The notes: generated from the letters alone by a model not told the origin. A stretch of 64,000 nucleotides of DNA from Chiridota heheva (GCA_020152595.1 JAIGNY010001856.1:956501-1020500); one strand, 5' to 3'; counted from the first letter of the stretch, positions 45,801 through 53,030 are shown. A program made the numbers and translations.

Positions 45801-48170
45801 GACAGCAAGGGGCATGCATTTTGTATGACTTCCCACCCAATCCGAAGAATGGTGAAGCTTTCAAAAGCCTAAAGTTGGTTGAAAAATTAAGCATTCAAAA
45901 GTAGCTGTAATATAATTTTGTAACACATAATACCGACGTTACCGCTTTGAATGCTTAACTACTCAGAAGCAGTGCAATACTATTATAGTGTTGGTGAAAA
46001 TTGCAGACACTTGTAGGCTTTTTCCATGGCTAATCATTTGTATTTTTGGAGAGGAAACTTTTGAAAATGGCCTATATGAAATGCAAACAAAAAAGGTGCC
46101 TTTGTTTAATAGGGTGTATTCCATAAATTGGTTTGTAGGCAGGGCGAACTTATTAGTTGTGTTACCCCCTTTTCTGCATAAATGCTAAACTGCCTTTAAT
46201 TTTCCGTCTCTTGCTGCTCAAGTCCGATATGCCAAGTCCGTAATTCAATTGAAAGTATATTGTAACTTAGTTGTCAGTCAGAGTGAACGGGACGTTTGTA
46301 TGCGGCCAAATTTTGTGACATCCAATCCCAATCGAAACGACAGAAAAGTACTAAAACAATGTCAGACCATATCTGTAAAACTTGGTTAAACATGCATAGA
46401 ATTAAACCTTTTTAATTGTGGGACCGGCTTTTGGTCCCACAACTTCAAAAATTAGTCCCACCTTTATTGGTGTGTATTCATCAGTTGGTCCAACAATTGT
46501 TGTGAAGGTGAGTACAAACACACGGACAGACGCAATTATCACATTTTGTTCTGTTCCAAAAACTTGTGACCCCTAACCCTTAAAATGAGGTCAACATATT
46601 AGACCCTCTGGTGGGCCCACCATACCCCATAATATCAACGGGGTGGCCATGTAGTGTAGGAGATACGGGCAGTTCTTTGCCAAACAGCAAAGTGACTACA
46701 ATATCTCATCCCCACATATATGTACATGTGGGTAATGAGATACAAGAAAGCAATCCATGGAGTTGCTGATCTCATCACCTTAAGCATACAGCATAGTGGG
46801 AGAAATAGCTAACAAGAAAGCAATCCATGGGGTTGCTGATCTCATCACCTTAAGCATACAGCATAGTGGGAGAAATAGCTAACAAGAAAGCAATCCATGG
46901 AGTTGCTGATCTCATCACCTTAAGCATACAGCATAGTGGGGAAATAGCTAACAGGAAAACAATCCATGGAGTTGCTGATCCCATCACCTTAAGCATACAG
47001 CATAGTGGGAGAAATAGCTAACAAGAAAGCAATCCATGGAGTTACTGATTTCATCACCTTAAGCATACAGCATAGTGGGAGAAATAGCTAACAGGTCACC
47101 ATAGCTCTGTGACTTTTGATGGATTGCACTGCCCATGCAAGCTGAGTAAAAGCAGATGTTGAGACAGGCTTGACCATCTTTCTGGGACATCTGACCTCTG
47201 ATATTGACCTTTTTTTATCATTTTCCTTATAGTGATGGAATGGTAAGTGTGACATGAGCATGTTTCATACAGTAGGGTATAATAAACGTGAACAATTTCA
47301 GAGTTATTTCAGTGATTAGGGTCAAGGGTCAGATGTTACCTTGGTACATGAATGTGTCCCGTAGACTATGGGGTCAAAAGGTCAAAGAGCTATTGACTTT
47401 TTTCACCATTTCCCCCTATAGTTATGGAATAGTGAGGGTGACGTGAGCATGATTGGTGTCATACAGTAGGATATGATAAATGTGAAAAAGGTCAGAAGTT
47501 ATTTCAGTGATCATTGTCAAATATGTGATTTTAGGGGTATAATTTTGTGCTAATTTGTACAATTTGTGTACCACTTTAAATCCGAAAGTGCAAGACCTAT
47601 ACCAAACCCTATGTTGTACCATGATATCTTGGTACATGAATTTGTGTCCCCGTAGACTCTGGGATCAAAAGGTCGAAGGTCTGTTTGTACTCCCATGGGC
47701 AGTACAATCCATGAACATGCCTAAAGAAAGATAGCTATTTCCCCCACTATGCTGTACACTTAAGGTGATGAGATCAGCAACTCCATGGATTGCTTTCTTG
47801 TTAGTTATTTCCCCCACTATGCTGTACACTAAGGGTAATGTGATTAGCAACTCCATGGATTGCTTTCTTGTTAGGTATTTCCCCTGTATGCTGTACACTT
47901 AAGATTATGAGATCAGCAACTCCATGGATTGCTTTCCTGTTAGCTATTTCCCCCACTATGCTGTATGCTTAAGGTAATAAGATCAGTAACTCAATGGATT
48001 GCTTTCTTGTTAGCTATTTCCCCCACTATGCTGTATGCTTAAGGTAATGAGATCAGCAACTCCATGGATTGCTTTCTTATTTTATATTTTTCTTTATCAT
48101 GTTACAGGTGAAAGCAGTAGTTGAAAGGAAGGTCCGCTATCCCTTTTTTGCATTCTCTGACTTCTCCTAA
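3698..48170 (+). CDS. Nicotinamidase with N-terminal EF-hand region (Naam-like), complete gene span
   Basis: The enzyme hydrolyses nicotinamide to nicotinate and ammonia, the first step of NAD salvage in animals that use the Preiss-Handler route. Coding exons: 3698-3815, 12590-12646, 31287-31393, 32341-32455, 36839-36967, 41959-42271 and 48108-48170. All have GT-AG borders and matching phases except the frame error in the sixth. Counting from the first whole codon, about 58 residues form an EF-hand-like region, followed by an isochorismatase-fold domain. The catalytic triad is D70 (in IVDVQNDF), K185 (in IIHKGS) and C230 (in AFDICV). Metal ligands are D109, H111 and H115 (in QDWHPSDH) and H160 (in WPAHC). 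These match the PncA family, and the EF-hand fusion matches Drosophila Naam. Introns total about 44 kb and are dominated by tandem arrays. The start codon is uncertain and the end is disturbed by a frameshift. Confidence 0.93.
3949..5202. repeat. 34-bp minisatellite, about 37 copies
   Basis: Unit contains ACCAACAATGCACCACAC and GGTAAAGCTCACTGT with common C/A and T/C variants (CACCGG against CACTGG, CACCCC against CACCAC). Private to the intron 3816-12589 and begins 133 bases after the exon. Many units carry CTGGTAAAGC or CCGGTAAAGC, a weak 5' splice-site-like string. Confidence 0.97.
5561..6028. repeat. 18-bp minisatellite, about 26 copies
   Basis: Unit AACATATGAACGAGCTTC; earlier units at the left edge carry GAGGTTC in place of GAGCTTC. 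The length is a multiple of three, so four of the six frames stay open over the array. These open frames (such as LQHMNE repeats) are by-products of the unit and not evidence of a gene. Confidence 0.97.
6340..9440. repeat. Cluster of a dispersed repeat of about 280 bp in direct and inverted copies
   Basis: A motif set recurs: GGGGCTTAATATGATTTTGC, AAGAGCTTGTAA, ACACAGATAGTCCATGGTCT and ATGCATATTAATGA. Forward copies start near 6560, 6845, 8745, 9025 and 9270. Reverse copies lie near 7845, 8010 and 8260. An inverted pair, CAGAACCAAACGGTTTTGTG at 7591 and its complement at about 9145-9164, flanks the reverse block. No coding capacity. It looks like a non-autonomous, foldback-prone element inside the intron 3816-12589. 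Confidence 0.75.
9555..12088. repeat. 26-bp minisatellite, about 97 copies, two subfamilies
   Basis: Subfamily A has CACCCTCAGTGGGAACGCAT followed by CTAACA; subfamily B has CATCCTCAGTGGGAATGCAT followed by TCAACA. A fills about 9580-10610 and 10770-11280; B fills 10611-10769 and 11281-12088. The interleaving reflects a duplicated block (see findings). Confidence 0.97.
12234..12458. repeat. 45-bp minisatellite, exactly 5 copies
   Basis: Unit begins CTTTTCTATGCTCAATGTGT and ends TTTACAATGGAAACT. Sits 131 bases before the EF-hand exon at 12590. The unit length is a multiple of three, which explains the open frames on both strands. Confidence 0.96.
12590..12646 (+). CDS. Nicotinamidase exon: second half of the EF-hand loop
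   Basis: 19 codons, NGKLDKAEFDVCCKEWLDK, between acceptor TTGTTGTAG and donor AAG|GTAATG. Together with the N-K-K-K of the previous exon it makes a 12-position EF loop with G at position 6, L at 8 and E at 12. Positions 1 and 3 are N and K instead of D, so calcium binding is doubtful. An intron of 8.8 kb splits the loop between positions 4 and 5. Confidence 0.9.
12647..13950. other. Intron sequence before the giant satellite
   Basis: No exon or retroelement recognised. A pair of imperfect direct repeats with TGTGTGTTTGTAT and ATGCTGGGAT lies at about 13254-13312. Poly-T at about 13361-13375 and poly-A at about 13832-13842. Confidence 0.45.
13951..26477. repeat. Giant 54-bp satellite, about 232 copies
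   Basis: Unit core: TTAGATATCATGTATGGTGT, CGGTAATGATCATATTAGCT, GAAAGAATTAAGTG. Almost all units are exactly 54 bp and differ at a few positions (ATATC/ATGTC, ATTAG/ATCAG, TTAAG/TTAGG, ATGTATGG/ATGTTCGG). It fills two thirds of the intron 12647-31286. Rare variants recur at fixed offsets, showing higher-order duplication. Each unit contains the palindrome ATGATCAT and most contain GATATC. No open frame of note. Uninterrupted by any transposon. Confidence 0.99.
26478..27014. other. Intron sequence between satellite and LINE copy
   Basis: AT-rich, no recognised gene or repeat unit. Confidence 0.4.
27015..28622 (+). mobile_element. CR1/L2-like non-LTR retrotransposon, internally deleted copy
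   Basis: Open segments in successive frames give the linker before reverse transcriptase (27022-27240), then LNDYFVSAFTKESL and SNKAPGPDGIHPAVLRE (RT blocks 1-2, about 27306-27540). A jump follows to SQRVVVNGKVSPWKK, and then GVPQGSVLGPLLFLIFINDI and KFADDTKLYR (catalytic DD) to about 28043. The C-terminal part, ILGLTTLELRRV, follows to about 28334 and a final domain to about 28530. The RT palm part holding the first catalytic Asp (FQKAFDKV in the sister copy at 54895-56060) is deleted around 27540. There are stops and at least two frameshifts. The 3' UTR has GGGCTTTTTATGGGGTGACT and a TTATGTTATATTATT tail. Dead copy inside the nicotinamidase intron. Confidence 0.9.
28793..29549. mobile_element. 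Non-autonomous element with 11-bp terminal inverted repeats
   Basis: Ends are ATCTCATCACC at 28793-28803 and GGTGATGAGAT at 29539-29549, exact inverse complements. The interior contains GGGGATGAGATATTGTAG, a CA/TG-rich stretch near 29010, and no coding capacity. The left third reappears inverted at 46430-46740 and the right end appears as the 70-bp units of the foldback element at 46743-48079, so the two belong to one family. The boundary choice is inference; no clear target-site duplication was identified. Confidence 0.6.
29628..30330. repeat. 102-bp minisatellite, about 7 copies
   Basis: Unit contains CACATGTACATCACATGACC, TTTGTAATGGGGTTAAATGT, GTCATGTGACTCTAATTGCT. The length is a multiple of three, leaving a 267-codon open frame (29564-30367) that is a by-product. 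Each unit has several CANNTG E-box words; one unit has the perfect palindrome GTCACGTGAC at 29883-29892. Confidence 0.95.
30756..31013. repeat. 35-bp minisatellite, about 7 copies
   Basis: Unit TGGTCCTGACTTTAGGGTAG followed by CTGCCAGGAGGTCCA. Lies about 270 bases before the catalytic-Asp exon at 31287. Confidence 0.95.
31287..31393 (+). CDS. Nicotinamidase exon: catalytic Asp
   Basis: 35 codons plus two bases, between acceptor TTGACAG and donor AACAG|GTGAGA. Encodes VLNPKTAFLIVDVQNDFITG, the first strand of the isochorismatase fold. The first Asp of VDVQNDF (D70) is the general acid/base of the Asp-Lys-Cys triad. The rest, SLQVNNGAAVVPVIN, matches the family's glycine-rich start of helix 1. 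An internal CTACAG|GTGAAT could act as an alternative donor, but homology supports reading through it. Confidence 0.95.
31681..31817. repeat. 33-bp short tandem repeat, about 4 diverged copies
   Basis: Units contain CCCGTTCCTAGCTTTATTGT or GATGGTTCTACGGC-type variants. Lies in the short intron 31394-32340 and differs from every other array in the gene. Confidence 0.8.
32341..32455 (+). CDS. Nicotinamidase exon: metal-binding loop
   Basis: One base (completing Arg with the previous exon) plus 38 codons, between acceptor TTTTCCAG and donor CCA|GTAAGA. Encodes LLDTVKFDAIVYTQDWHPSD followed by HISFHCNV. D109, H111 and H115 are the family's divalent-metal ligands. The tail MREIHCCSP corresponds to the variable loop before the next exon in Naam-type enzymes. 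Confidence 0.95.
32511..36456. repeat. 46-bp minisatellite with tRNA-like and AP-1-like text, about 86 copies
   Basis: Consensus in pieces: GGTTGCTCAGCAGGTAGAGT, GCATGACTCAGATGATGAAG, ATTCAA. The string GCTCAGCAGGTAGAG matches the D-arm and A-box region of a tRNA (compare AGCTCAGTTGGTAGAGC). Some units, such as the one at 32610, have a perfect D-stem GCTC/GAGC. GATTCAAGG weakly resembles a B-box. TGACTCA, the exact AP-1 site, is in most units of 32511-34440 and 35930-36400. Middle units (34450-35920) carry GATTGATATGATTAAG instead. Fills nearly all of the intron 32456-36838. Confidence 0.97.
36457..36838. other. Intron end before the H160 exon
   Basis: Unique-looking sequence with no repeat unit. 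Ends in a pyrimidine tract and TTTTTGACACAG acceptor. Confidence 0.5.
36839..36967 (+). CDS. Nicotinamidase exon: fourth metal ligand and substrate loop
   Basis: 43 codons between acceptor GACACAG and donor CTAAAG|GTAAGG. Encodes NKAENVQPFQDVIF and then SVPQTLWPAHCIQHSEGAKF and HPDLK. The His of WPAHC (H160) is the last metal ligand; WP.HC.......F is a hallmark of PncA nicotinamidases. The last bases of the exon and the donor are the seed of the 52-bp array that follows. Confidence 0.95.
36962..38093. repeat. 52-bp minisatellite that repeats the exon's 5' splice site, about 21 copies
   Basis: Unit in pieces: CTAAAGGTAAGGTGTTTACA, GTGCTTCTGGTATATGTCTA, TGTCGCATAGCT. It begins inside the exon (CTAAAG) and runs over the real donor, so each unit presents AAAG|GTAAGG, an 8-of-9 match to the donor consensus. 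Some units are 50 bp (one AT less). Small variants: GTCGC, GTCTC, GTTGC, GTCAC. Confidence 0.97.
38375..40776. repeat. 37-bp minisatellite, about 65 copies
   Basis: Unit in pieces: AGAAACTACAAATGCCACCC, TGTAACACATGTTGCAT. Positions vary mainly as CATGTTG/CATGCTG, ACTAC/AGTAC and CACCCTG/CACCGTG/CACCTTG. The minus-strand frames cycle through three phases per 111 bases and give repeated 69-residue open frames without coding meaning. Confidence 0.97.
40973..41737. repeat. 47-bp minisatellite, about 16 copies
   Basis: Unit in pieces: CTCTCACTTGATTGGTTTGC, ACCATTGGTGTTTGTCAGAT, ATTGCCC. A partial duplication interrupts it near 41318-41340. Three units carry ACATCATTGG in place of ACTTGATTGG. Third array in the intron 36968-41958. 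Confidence 0.97.
41959..42271 (+). CDS. Nicotinamidase exon: catalytic Lys and Cys, with frame error near the end
   Basis: Begins at acceptor TTGTTGTAG and ends at donor AATGAG|GTGAGC, 313 bases where 312 would keep phase. Encodes VVDKALIIHKGSNPNVDSYS with catalytic Lys (K185), then LGITDVILAGLAFDICVKFS with catalytic Cys (C230) and VGFGCMVITDASG. The opened frame stops at 42259-42261. Shifting by one base in the GA-rich stretch around 42215-42240 gives EKNCFIAKANE up to the donor, which flows in phase into VKAVVE of the last exon, as expected from Naam. So there is a one-base insertion or two-base loss: a real truncating allele or an assembly error. All catalytic residues precede it. Confidence 0.93.
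42272..43212. other. Intron sequence before the 15-bp array
   Basis: G-rich runs such as GATGGTAGGTGGATGGGGGT near 42560. No exon or known element recognised. 43150-43212 directly precedes the array and may be retroelement-derived. Confidence 0.4.
43213..43868. repeat. 15-bp minisatellite, about 44 copies
   Basis: Unit ATGCAGCACACTGGC. A homogeneous block of the variant ATGCAGTACACCGGC, six copies, sits at about 43352-43441. With a unit of 15 and no stop in any phase, all six frames are open; none has a gene-like context. The array ends directly against LINE coding sequence. Confidence 0.98.
43869..45065 (+). mobile_element. Second CR1/L2-like non-LTR retrotransposon family, 5'-truncated and decayed
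   Basis: Directly after the 15-bp array the third frame reads CETALVKLMNDILWNIENQK and LLLAIDLSAA (RT palm), with two bases missing before DTVDHA. It continues as LKVLFAKYG, SVPQGSSTGPVLYSS, and FVDDHTFKL, where the catalytic YADD-like box is FVDD. A stop and frameshift at 44416-44455 follow, then MKYLGMWADGQMSL, a C-terminal domain, and, after another frameshift near 44940, WWNDLPDYIKLAQSVNVF to about 45060. It is a different family from the 27015 element. Located in the last intron of the nicotinamidase gene. Confidence 0.88.
45066..46425. other. Intron sequence between LINE and foldback element
   Basis: Probably includes the LINE 3' UTR with GGTGAATGGTAAGTGAATG-like text near 45270. No exon or tandem array seen. 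Confidence 0.4.
46743..47094 (-). repeat. Left arm: 70-bp unit, 5 copies
   Basis: Units start CAAGAAAGCAATCCATGGAG and contain GCATACAGCATAGTGGGAGA. They are the reverse complement of the right arm. Confidence 0.95.
47732..48079 (+). repeat. Right arm: 70-bp unit, 5 copies
   Basis: Units start AGCTATTTCCCCCACTATGC and contain GAGATCAGCAACTCCATGGA. Same copy number as the left arm. Confidence 0.95.
48108..48170 (+). CDS. Nicotinamidase last coding exon
   Basis: 20 codons, VKAVVERKVRYPFFAFSDFS, and a TAA stop at 48168-48170, after acceptor ATGTTACAG. The start VKA matches the Naam segment that follows the last helix. It is in phase with the previous exon only if the one-base error there is corrected. 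If the error is real, these codons are never translated in frame. Confidence 0.75.
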   Translation: MKAVVERKVRYPFFAFSDFS

Positions 48171-48650
48171 GGAACCAGGATGAAGATGCTGGGCTGCTGA
48201 ATGTGACCAAGTGTGTGTGTGATGAAGACAGCTTTAATTTATATCTCAGTTTCCAATTTTAGTAAAATCTTGAATTGATAGGTTCGAAAAATAATTGTTT
48301 GGGATTGATATTTTTTTTCTATTTGACAGTTTACCTGCTTATAGATTTCACAAAAGATTTCTAATTTCCTCTTGGCACATTTGACTCATGACTGTCGCAG
48401 TGCCATTGAACCTCAACAAAAAAACACAACAGATAATTGAGTAAAAGGCAGTGAATTTAAATTTGATGGCATTATTAATTCATTATCAGGATTGAACTTT
48501 TGGGATAACATGAAGAAATGCTTGGTTTATATGCCAAAGCCAGAAAAAAATGAAGTTATAATTTTGTTAAGGTCCCTTTTGAAAGATAAAAATATCATTT
48601 TTTTGTAATTTTACAAATGGTAATAAAATTATAAGTAAAGTTTGTACTTT
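48171..48650 (+). other. Probable 3' UTR of nicotinamidase with poly(A) signal
   Basis: AATAAA at 48622-48627 is the first good signal after the stop codon. A LINE-tail-like fragment lies at 48371-48425. Confidence 0.4.
48371..48425 (+). mobile_element. I/Nimb-type LINE or SINE 3' tail
   Basis: TTGGCACATTTGACTCATGA, then CTGTCGCAGTGCC and a CAACAAAAAAAC tail, nearly the same as the 3' end of the LINE at 1171-1228. Only the tail is present. Confidence 0.6.
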
Positions 48651-49239
48651 CTGACAGTTGGTGGGCAATTAACTAACATTATGTTATAAGGAGCGAACTT
48701 AATACAAAGAGAAGGAATGTTAATGTTTGTGTATATATTTTCATTTTATGGAAGAATACTTCTATATATGCAGCTTATGTCGTAGTTTGTTTAATATTCA
48801 TCAATTTAGATTTTAAGAATTCATTTGAGCGAAAATGTTACAATTTAGTCCACTTTGTTCATAGGATTATACAATTTTTGTGTGTGTATTGTGTCGTATT
48901 CAAGATATAGGCACTTGTAGAGATATCTCTTATTAATATATAACGTAAAGATTGTAATATGCAATTGAAAATTTCTCCATATCATGCAAGATTGTGGAAA
49001 TTTGTTTGACTCGCAAGAATCTATTATTGAATTGTTTAGCTGTAGAAAAAATGTACAAAAAATTTGAGGAAAGTAACAATATCGATTGAAGTGTTAAACA
49101 CTTAGTAATAATTCATCAGTCTGGTTGCAAACACTTTGTTAATATATTAGCTGCAGATATGGAGGAAGAAGTGTAAGCAAGAGTGCTTGGGCGGATTACA
49201 TTAATCTGTGTAACGTACGTATAACAGTGTAAACAGGCA
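48651..49239. other. Intergenic, AT-rich
   Basis: Nothing recognised. Confidence 0.4.
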
Positions 49240-49810
49240 TGTCAGACTTCAGCTATTTAGCTGATTTCAGCTACTTAGCTATTTTGATGAGAAAATTTAT
49301 CAACTTCAGCATGTGAGACATCAGCTATTTAGCTGATTTCAGCTATTTTCCAAGCTAATTTCACCTATTTTCTGCATAATTGACAATACTTAGATATTTT
49401 GATGAGAAAATTGATCAATTTTAGCATATGAGATTTCAGCTATTTAGCTTCCTTCAGCTATTTTTCAAGCTAATTTCACCTATTTTTTGCATAATTGACA
49501 ATACTTGGCTATTTTGATAAGAAAATTGATCAATTTCAGCATGTGAGACCAGCTATTTAGCTGATTTCAGCTATTTAGCTGATTTCAGCATGTGAGATTA
49601 TACCTATTTAGCTGATTTCAGCTATTTTCTACCTAATTGACAATACTTAGCTATATTGATAAGAAAATTGATCAATTTCAGCATGTGAGACCAGCTATTT
49701 AGCCGACTTCAGCTATTTAGCTGATTTCAGCTAATCAACAAGCTAATTTCACCTATTTTCTGCATAATTGACAATATTTATCTATTATGAGAAAATTGAT
49801 CAATTTTAGC
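49240..49810. repeat. AGCT-rich repeat cluster, about 4-5 irregular units of about 125 bp
   Basis: Repeated words: CAGCTATTTAGCTGATTTCA, GCATAATTGACAATACTTAG, GAGAAAATTGATCAATTTCA and GCATGTGAGA. AGCTGATTTCAGCT can fold with a 6-bp stem. Units vary in order and length. Confidence 0.8.
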
Positions 49811-51699
49811 TACTTTTATAAATCATCACTCACATGTCTGATAAAGCATTCAAAAGCATTTTTTGCTTCGTCCTGTTTTTGAATTGTGCATATGGCCAAG
49901 AATCCCCCAGTAAATGATTGGTCCATTATGGACGTGTAATTCAGACATGTGACATCTAAAGTAGTTTTCCATAAATTGGCGATACACTGATTTGAAAAAG
50001 CTTATCTTTTGTAGGTCACATTTAGAAGAGAAAGTAAAATAATTTGTCAAAGGTAATCACAAGTTACTTCTTTCAGTGTTCAACATTTTTTTGGTTTCAA
50101 CCAGAAACATGAAATAGCCAATCAAATCTCTTCATTCTTCAAGTGAGTCTGAAGGAACCTACATGGGAGCTTTTTGGTTGTTGAATATGTTGAAAAATAC
50201 TTCATTTTACATTTGTGGATAATTTAACATCATCATCATCGAGTACTTACAGAAATGATTGAGGAATGATTGAAGGTCATATGAAAAGATGCAATTGGTT
50301 GTATCTTGAAGTTTATTTTTGAGATATGAATATATCTTTAATATTGTAAACTACCACATATAAAGGATAGTGAGATAGACACAATTATGTATGTATTGCT
50401 TTGAGGTATCAAGGTTTAAATGTTTCAATCACTAGATTATTTGGGAATTTCCTGGTATAGAAAGTACTGAATATTATCAAAGTTGTCAGTGGCATACACG
50501 GCCTACAATTGGGTCCAACTAGAACTCAATGGTAACATACCAAAAAGAGGAACCTTGGGAAAAGTGGAGGAGTGGGTTTTGATGTGCAATACGTCATATG
50601 AAGATTGTCCTTTTATTTCCTCTCAAATAATCAAGGGCTACTGATACAGGACTACAAAGGATGGAAAAACTCAACTTTGACCTCGTCTCTTTATCTTGTC
50701 TTGTAATGTAAATATAAAGGAGAACTCGGCCAAAATGTGTGGCGTATTATTCTGGAGACCAGAATATTTGAAAACCTTTGTTACAAGTATTCCAATCAAC
50801 CCTTCTTATTTTTTAAGTGGTTTTTCAGCGACATGAGTATCAAATATGCGACTTATTCAACATTCCAATGTCTTGGCAAATAAAAAAAAAACTCTCGCTT
50901 TGGCTAAACGCTCCTTTAACATGGCTCTATGATATCAACAGTCTTTAAGGCTTGATTGAATCACTACAGGTGAAACTTGCACATTTCTGACAAAAAACCC
51001 CTATAAGTTTGTACAGTAATTAGTTTTCAGTATAATGACTGTTTCCAGTATAATCATTCCATTCAAAATACTGTTAATTTTAGAGTGCATGCAGTTCCCA
51101 CATAGATGAGTAGAATAGGCACTTGTATATATTGTCAAAATACTTTGCTTCATTGTGTGGGTTTTATGAGCATTTGTGCACACAAGCAGGTTGTCCTCAG
51201 CACTACATGTCAACTGTACTTTGTTCAGTACTGTGCTCTGAATCTGGCAGGGGGATCTTCCGTAATTCTGTCCGTTAGAATTGTCACCTGCCTGGCAGAC
51301 TAGCAGTACAAAACACATGTTGCTTATTGTCTTTAGAACCTTCTCTCGGAAGAAATGAAGCTTGCCCAGGTGTTTGAAAAAGTCAATTATTATCGGAAAT
51401 AAATCAAAGATTTCTACTATGAATTGTAAATATTAATATGGAAGTAGTTCGCTTCTCATTAATTGTAGCTCTAATGCTTATTTCAAATTTTGTAAATTAC
51501 ACTTTATTTTTCAAAAATGTAGCTGTAGTTTAGAAAATTTCAGGTCTAGTGTATTGCAAACCATTAAGGTCTTGCAAACCATTAAGGTCAATTGATCCTG
51601 AAGTTCTATTAAATTTAGCTCCAGTATTACCACCATTGTTGTCTGTTTTTCAAGTGTCCACTAAATTGATTCTTTTAACTTAGTTTGAAGTATTTTAAC
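49811..51699. other. Intergenic sequence
   Basis: Open frames here (such as 51001-51318 minus) show no family motif. A 22-base direct duplication with TTGCAAACCATTAAGGTC lies at about 51555-51590. Confidence 0.4.
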
Positions 51700-51702
51700 T
51701 TC

Positions 51703-51752
51703 TGGCACAATTGGTCTTTACTGTCGATGTGCCGACAACCAATCAATCACTT
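51703..51752 (+). mobile_element. I/Nimb-type LINE or SINE 3' tail fragment
   Basis: TGGCACAATTGGTCTTTACT, then GTCGATGTGCCGACAACCAA: the GGCAC...GTGCC hairpin design seen at 1172, 48371 and 63085. No coding sequence attached. Confidence 0.5.
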
Positions 51753-52069
51753 AGGGCTGATCCTACTGGGCTTATACCATATTTATTATATGGAGCAATA
51801 CTTGCTTTAGCCATAGCCCTGTTTTAAATTATTATGGAAAACTCTTTTGAGGTTTTGTAAAGCCAAAGATAAGATCAAAAATAAATACTTTCTCTTCTTT
51901 ATATATCATAGCTTTATGTCATAAGGGTGCTATCAGTGTTGCTGTGGTTTGTTGTGTTGTACCGTTCTTATTGTATGTAATATGTAAATTAGAAATTATA
52001 TTTCAATTACAGCTTTCATAGCATGACAGTATTATATTTTATTCTTAGTATTTTAGCTGAAGCTAACAT

Positions 52070-52500
52070 GGCGTCCCCTTCCATCACGAGGTAAATGCTT
52101 AACAGTGGTAAACATAGAGAAATTTGCGCCTTTGGAAGAATTTGATCCTTGGGTAAAATTTGAGCCTCCTTAGAATACTTTTGCCTGTCTTTTATGGTTG
52201 CACTCAACGTCTTTAAGTTAATTCCATACTCGAGCCATGAAGGCCCATCAGGCTGGTGCTTATCCCTGGTTTCCTTGGTGTGGGCAGATGGGAGCACAGG
52301 ACATCCCCTGGACAGGTGCCAGTCCATTGTAGGTTAACTCCCCAGCAATGCTGGTCCTCATTTTACAGTTGAGTAGAATGGAGCAAGTAGGGTAAAGTGT
52401 CTTGCTCAAGGTCACAATGTAGGGTGCCCCTAATGCTCGACTCCCTGCCAGCGTTGGATTGCCAGTACACCTCTGCAGCAAAGTTCAGTTGGGTTGGATG
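52070..52500. repeat. Possible dispersed repeat fragment
   Basis: Contains AAAGTGTCTTGCTCAAGGTC and a GC-richer composition than its surroundings. I recall similar words in dispersed animal repeats, but cannot assign a family. The minus-strand open frames 52016-52327 and 52260-52481 overlap it and look non-coding. Confidence 0.3.
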
Positions 52501-52914
52501 AGAAGCTGATCTCGTTTAGATTTTAGCAGTTTTTTTTGTAAATATAAAGTATGCAAGTCTTTCACTTTATAGTGCAAATAAGCTTTAGTTTATTTCTTAT
52601 TTAAATTTATTGGAATAAATAGTAAATTTGTTTGTGTAGGATTGACTTGTTCAATGTAATGAAGGAAGAAGGTGTGGCATAAAACATGTGTGGCACATTC
52701 CTTCAAAATACTGACCATGGCAATTTTCATTTACAGGATGTAAAATTGATATTGATAATTGCTACTTTAATGGTTATTATCTTTTCAGCCTTTTCTTTGA
52801 GTAAAGCCTAAAAAAATCCCTTTATTGCGATTTCATCTCCTAATTTGCAGGATTGTTCTAATAAAGCTATGATAAATATGACAAACATTTTGCAGATATG
52901 TTCGCATTCTTTTT

Positions 52915-53030
52915 TTAGCTGACTATTCAAAGAATAGTGAGAGCTATTCTACTATCCCTGGTTTTGGTGTCAGCGTCCGGTTAAAGTTTCTTTGTTTGGT
53001 TACAGTTTTTGATTAAAGTTTTTGGTGAAG
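52915..53030. repeat. Possible repeat fragment with hairpin
   Basis: ACTATTCAAAGAATAGT (7-bp stem), then GAGAGCTATTC. It is followed by GTTAAAGTTTC and ATTAAAGTTTT units near 52980-53030. Unassigned. Confidence 0.35.

Larger units (their letters stand above)
46430..48079. mobile_element. Foldback-type element with two inverted arms of 5 x 70 bp
   Basis: Left flank 46430-46740 is an inverted copy of the left third of the element at 28793. Left arm 46743-47094: five units of CAAGAAAGCAATCCATGGAG and following. Centre 47095-47731 (about 640 bp) holds two related segments, each with TTATTTCAGTGAT, and no coding capacity. Right arm 47732-48079: five units ending CCATGGATTGCTTTCTTGTT, the reverse complement of the left arm. 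This layout, long inverted repeats made of tandem units, is that of Drosophila FB and sea urchin TU foldback elements. The right arm stops 28 bases before the last exon. Confidence 0.8.

Noticed and set aside
3816-48107. Unit lengths being multiples of three as a sign of coding selection
   Set aside because: Only 18, 45, 54, 102, 15 and 33 of 14 unit lengths are multiples of three, close to chance.
52016-52481. Minus-strand open frames as a gene
   Set aside because: No motif, no splice context; overlaps text that resembles a dispersed repeat.
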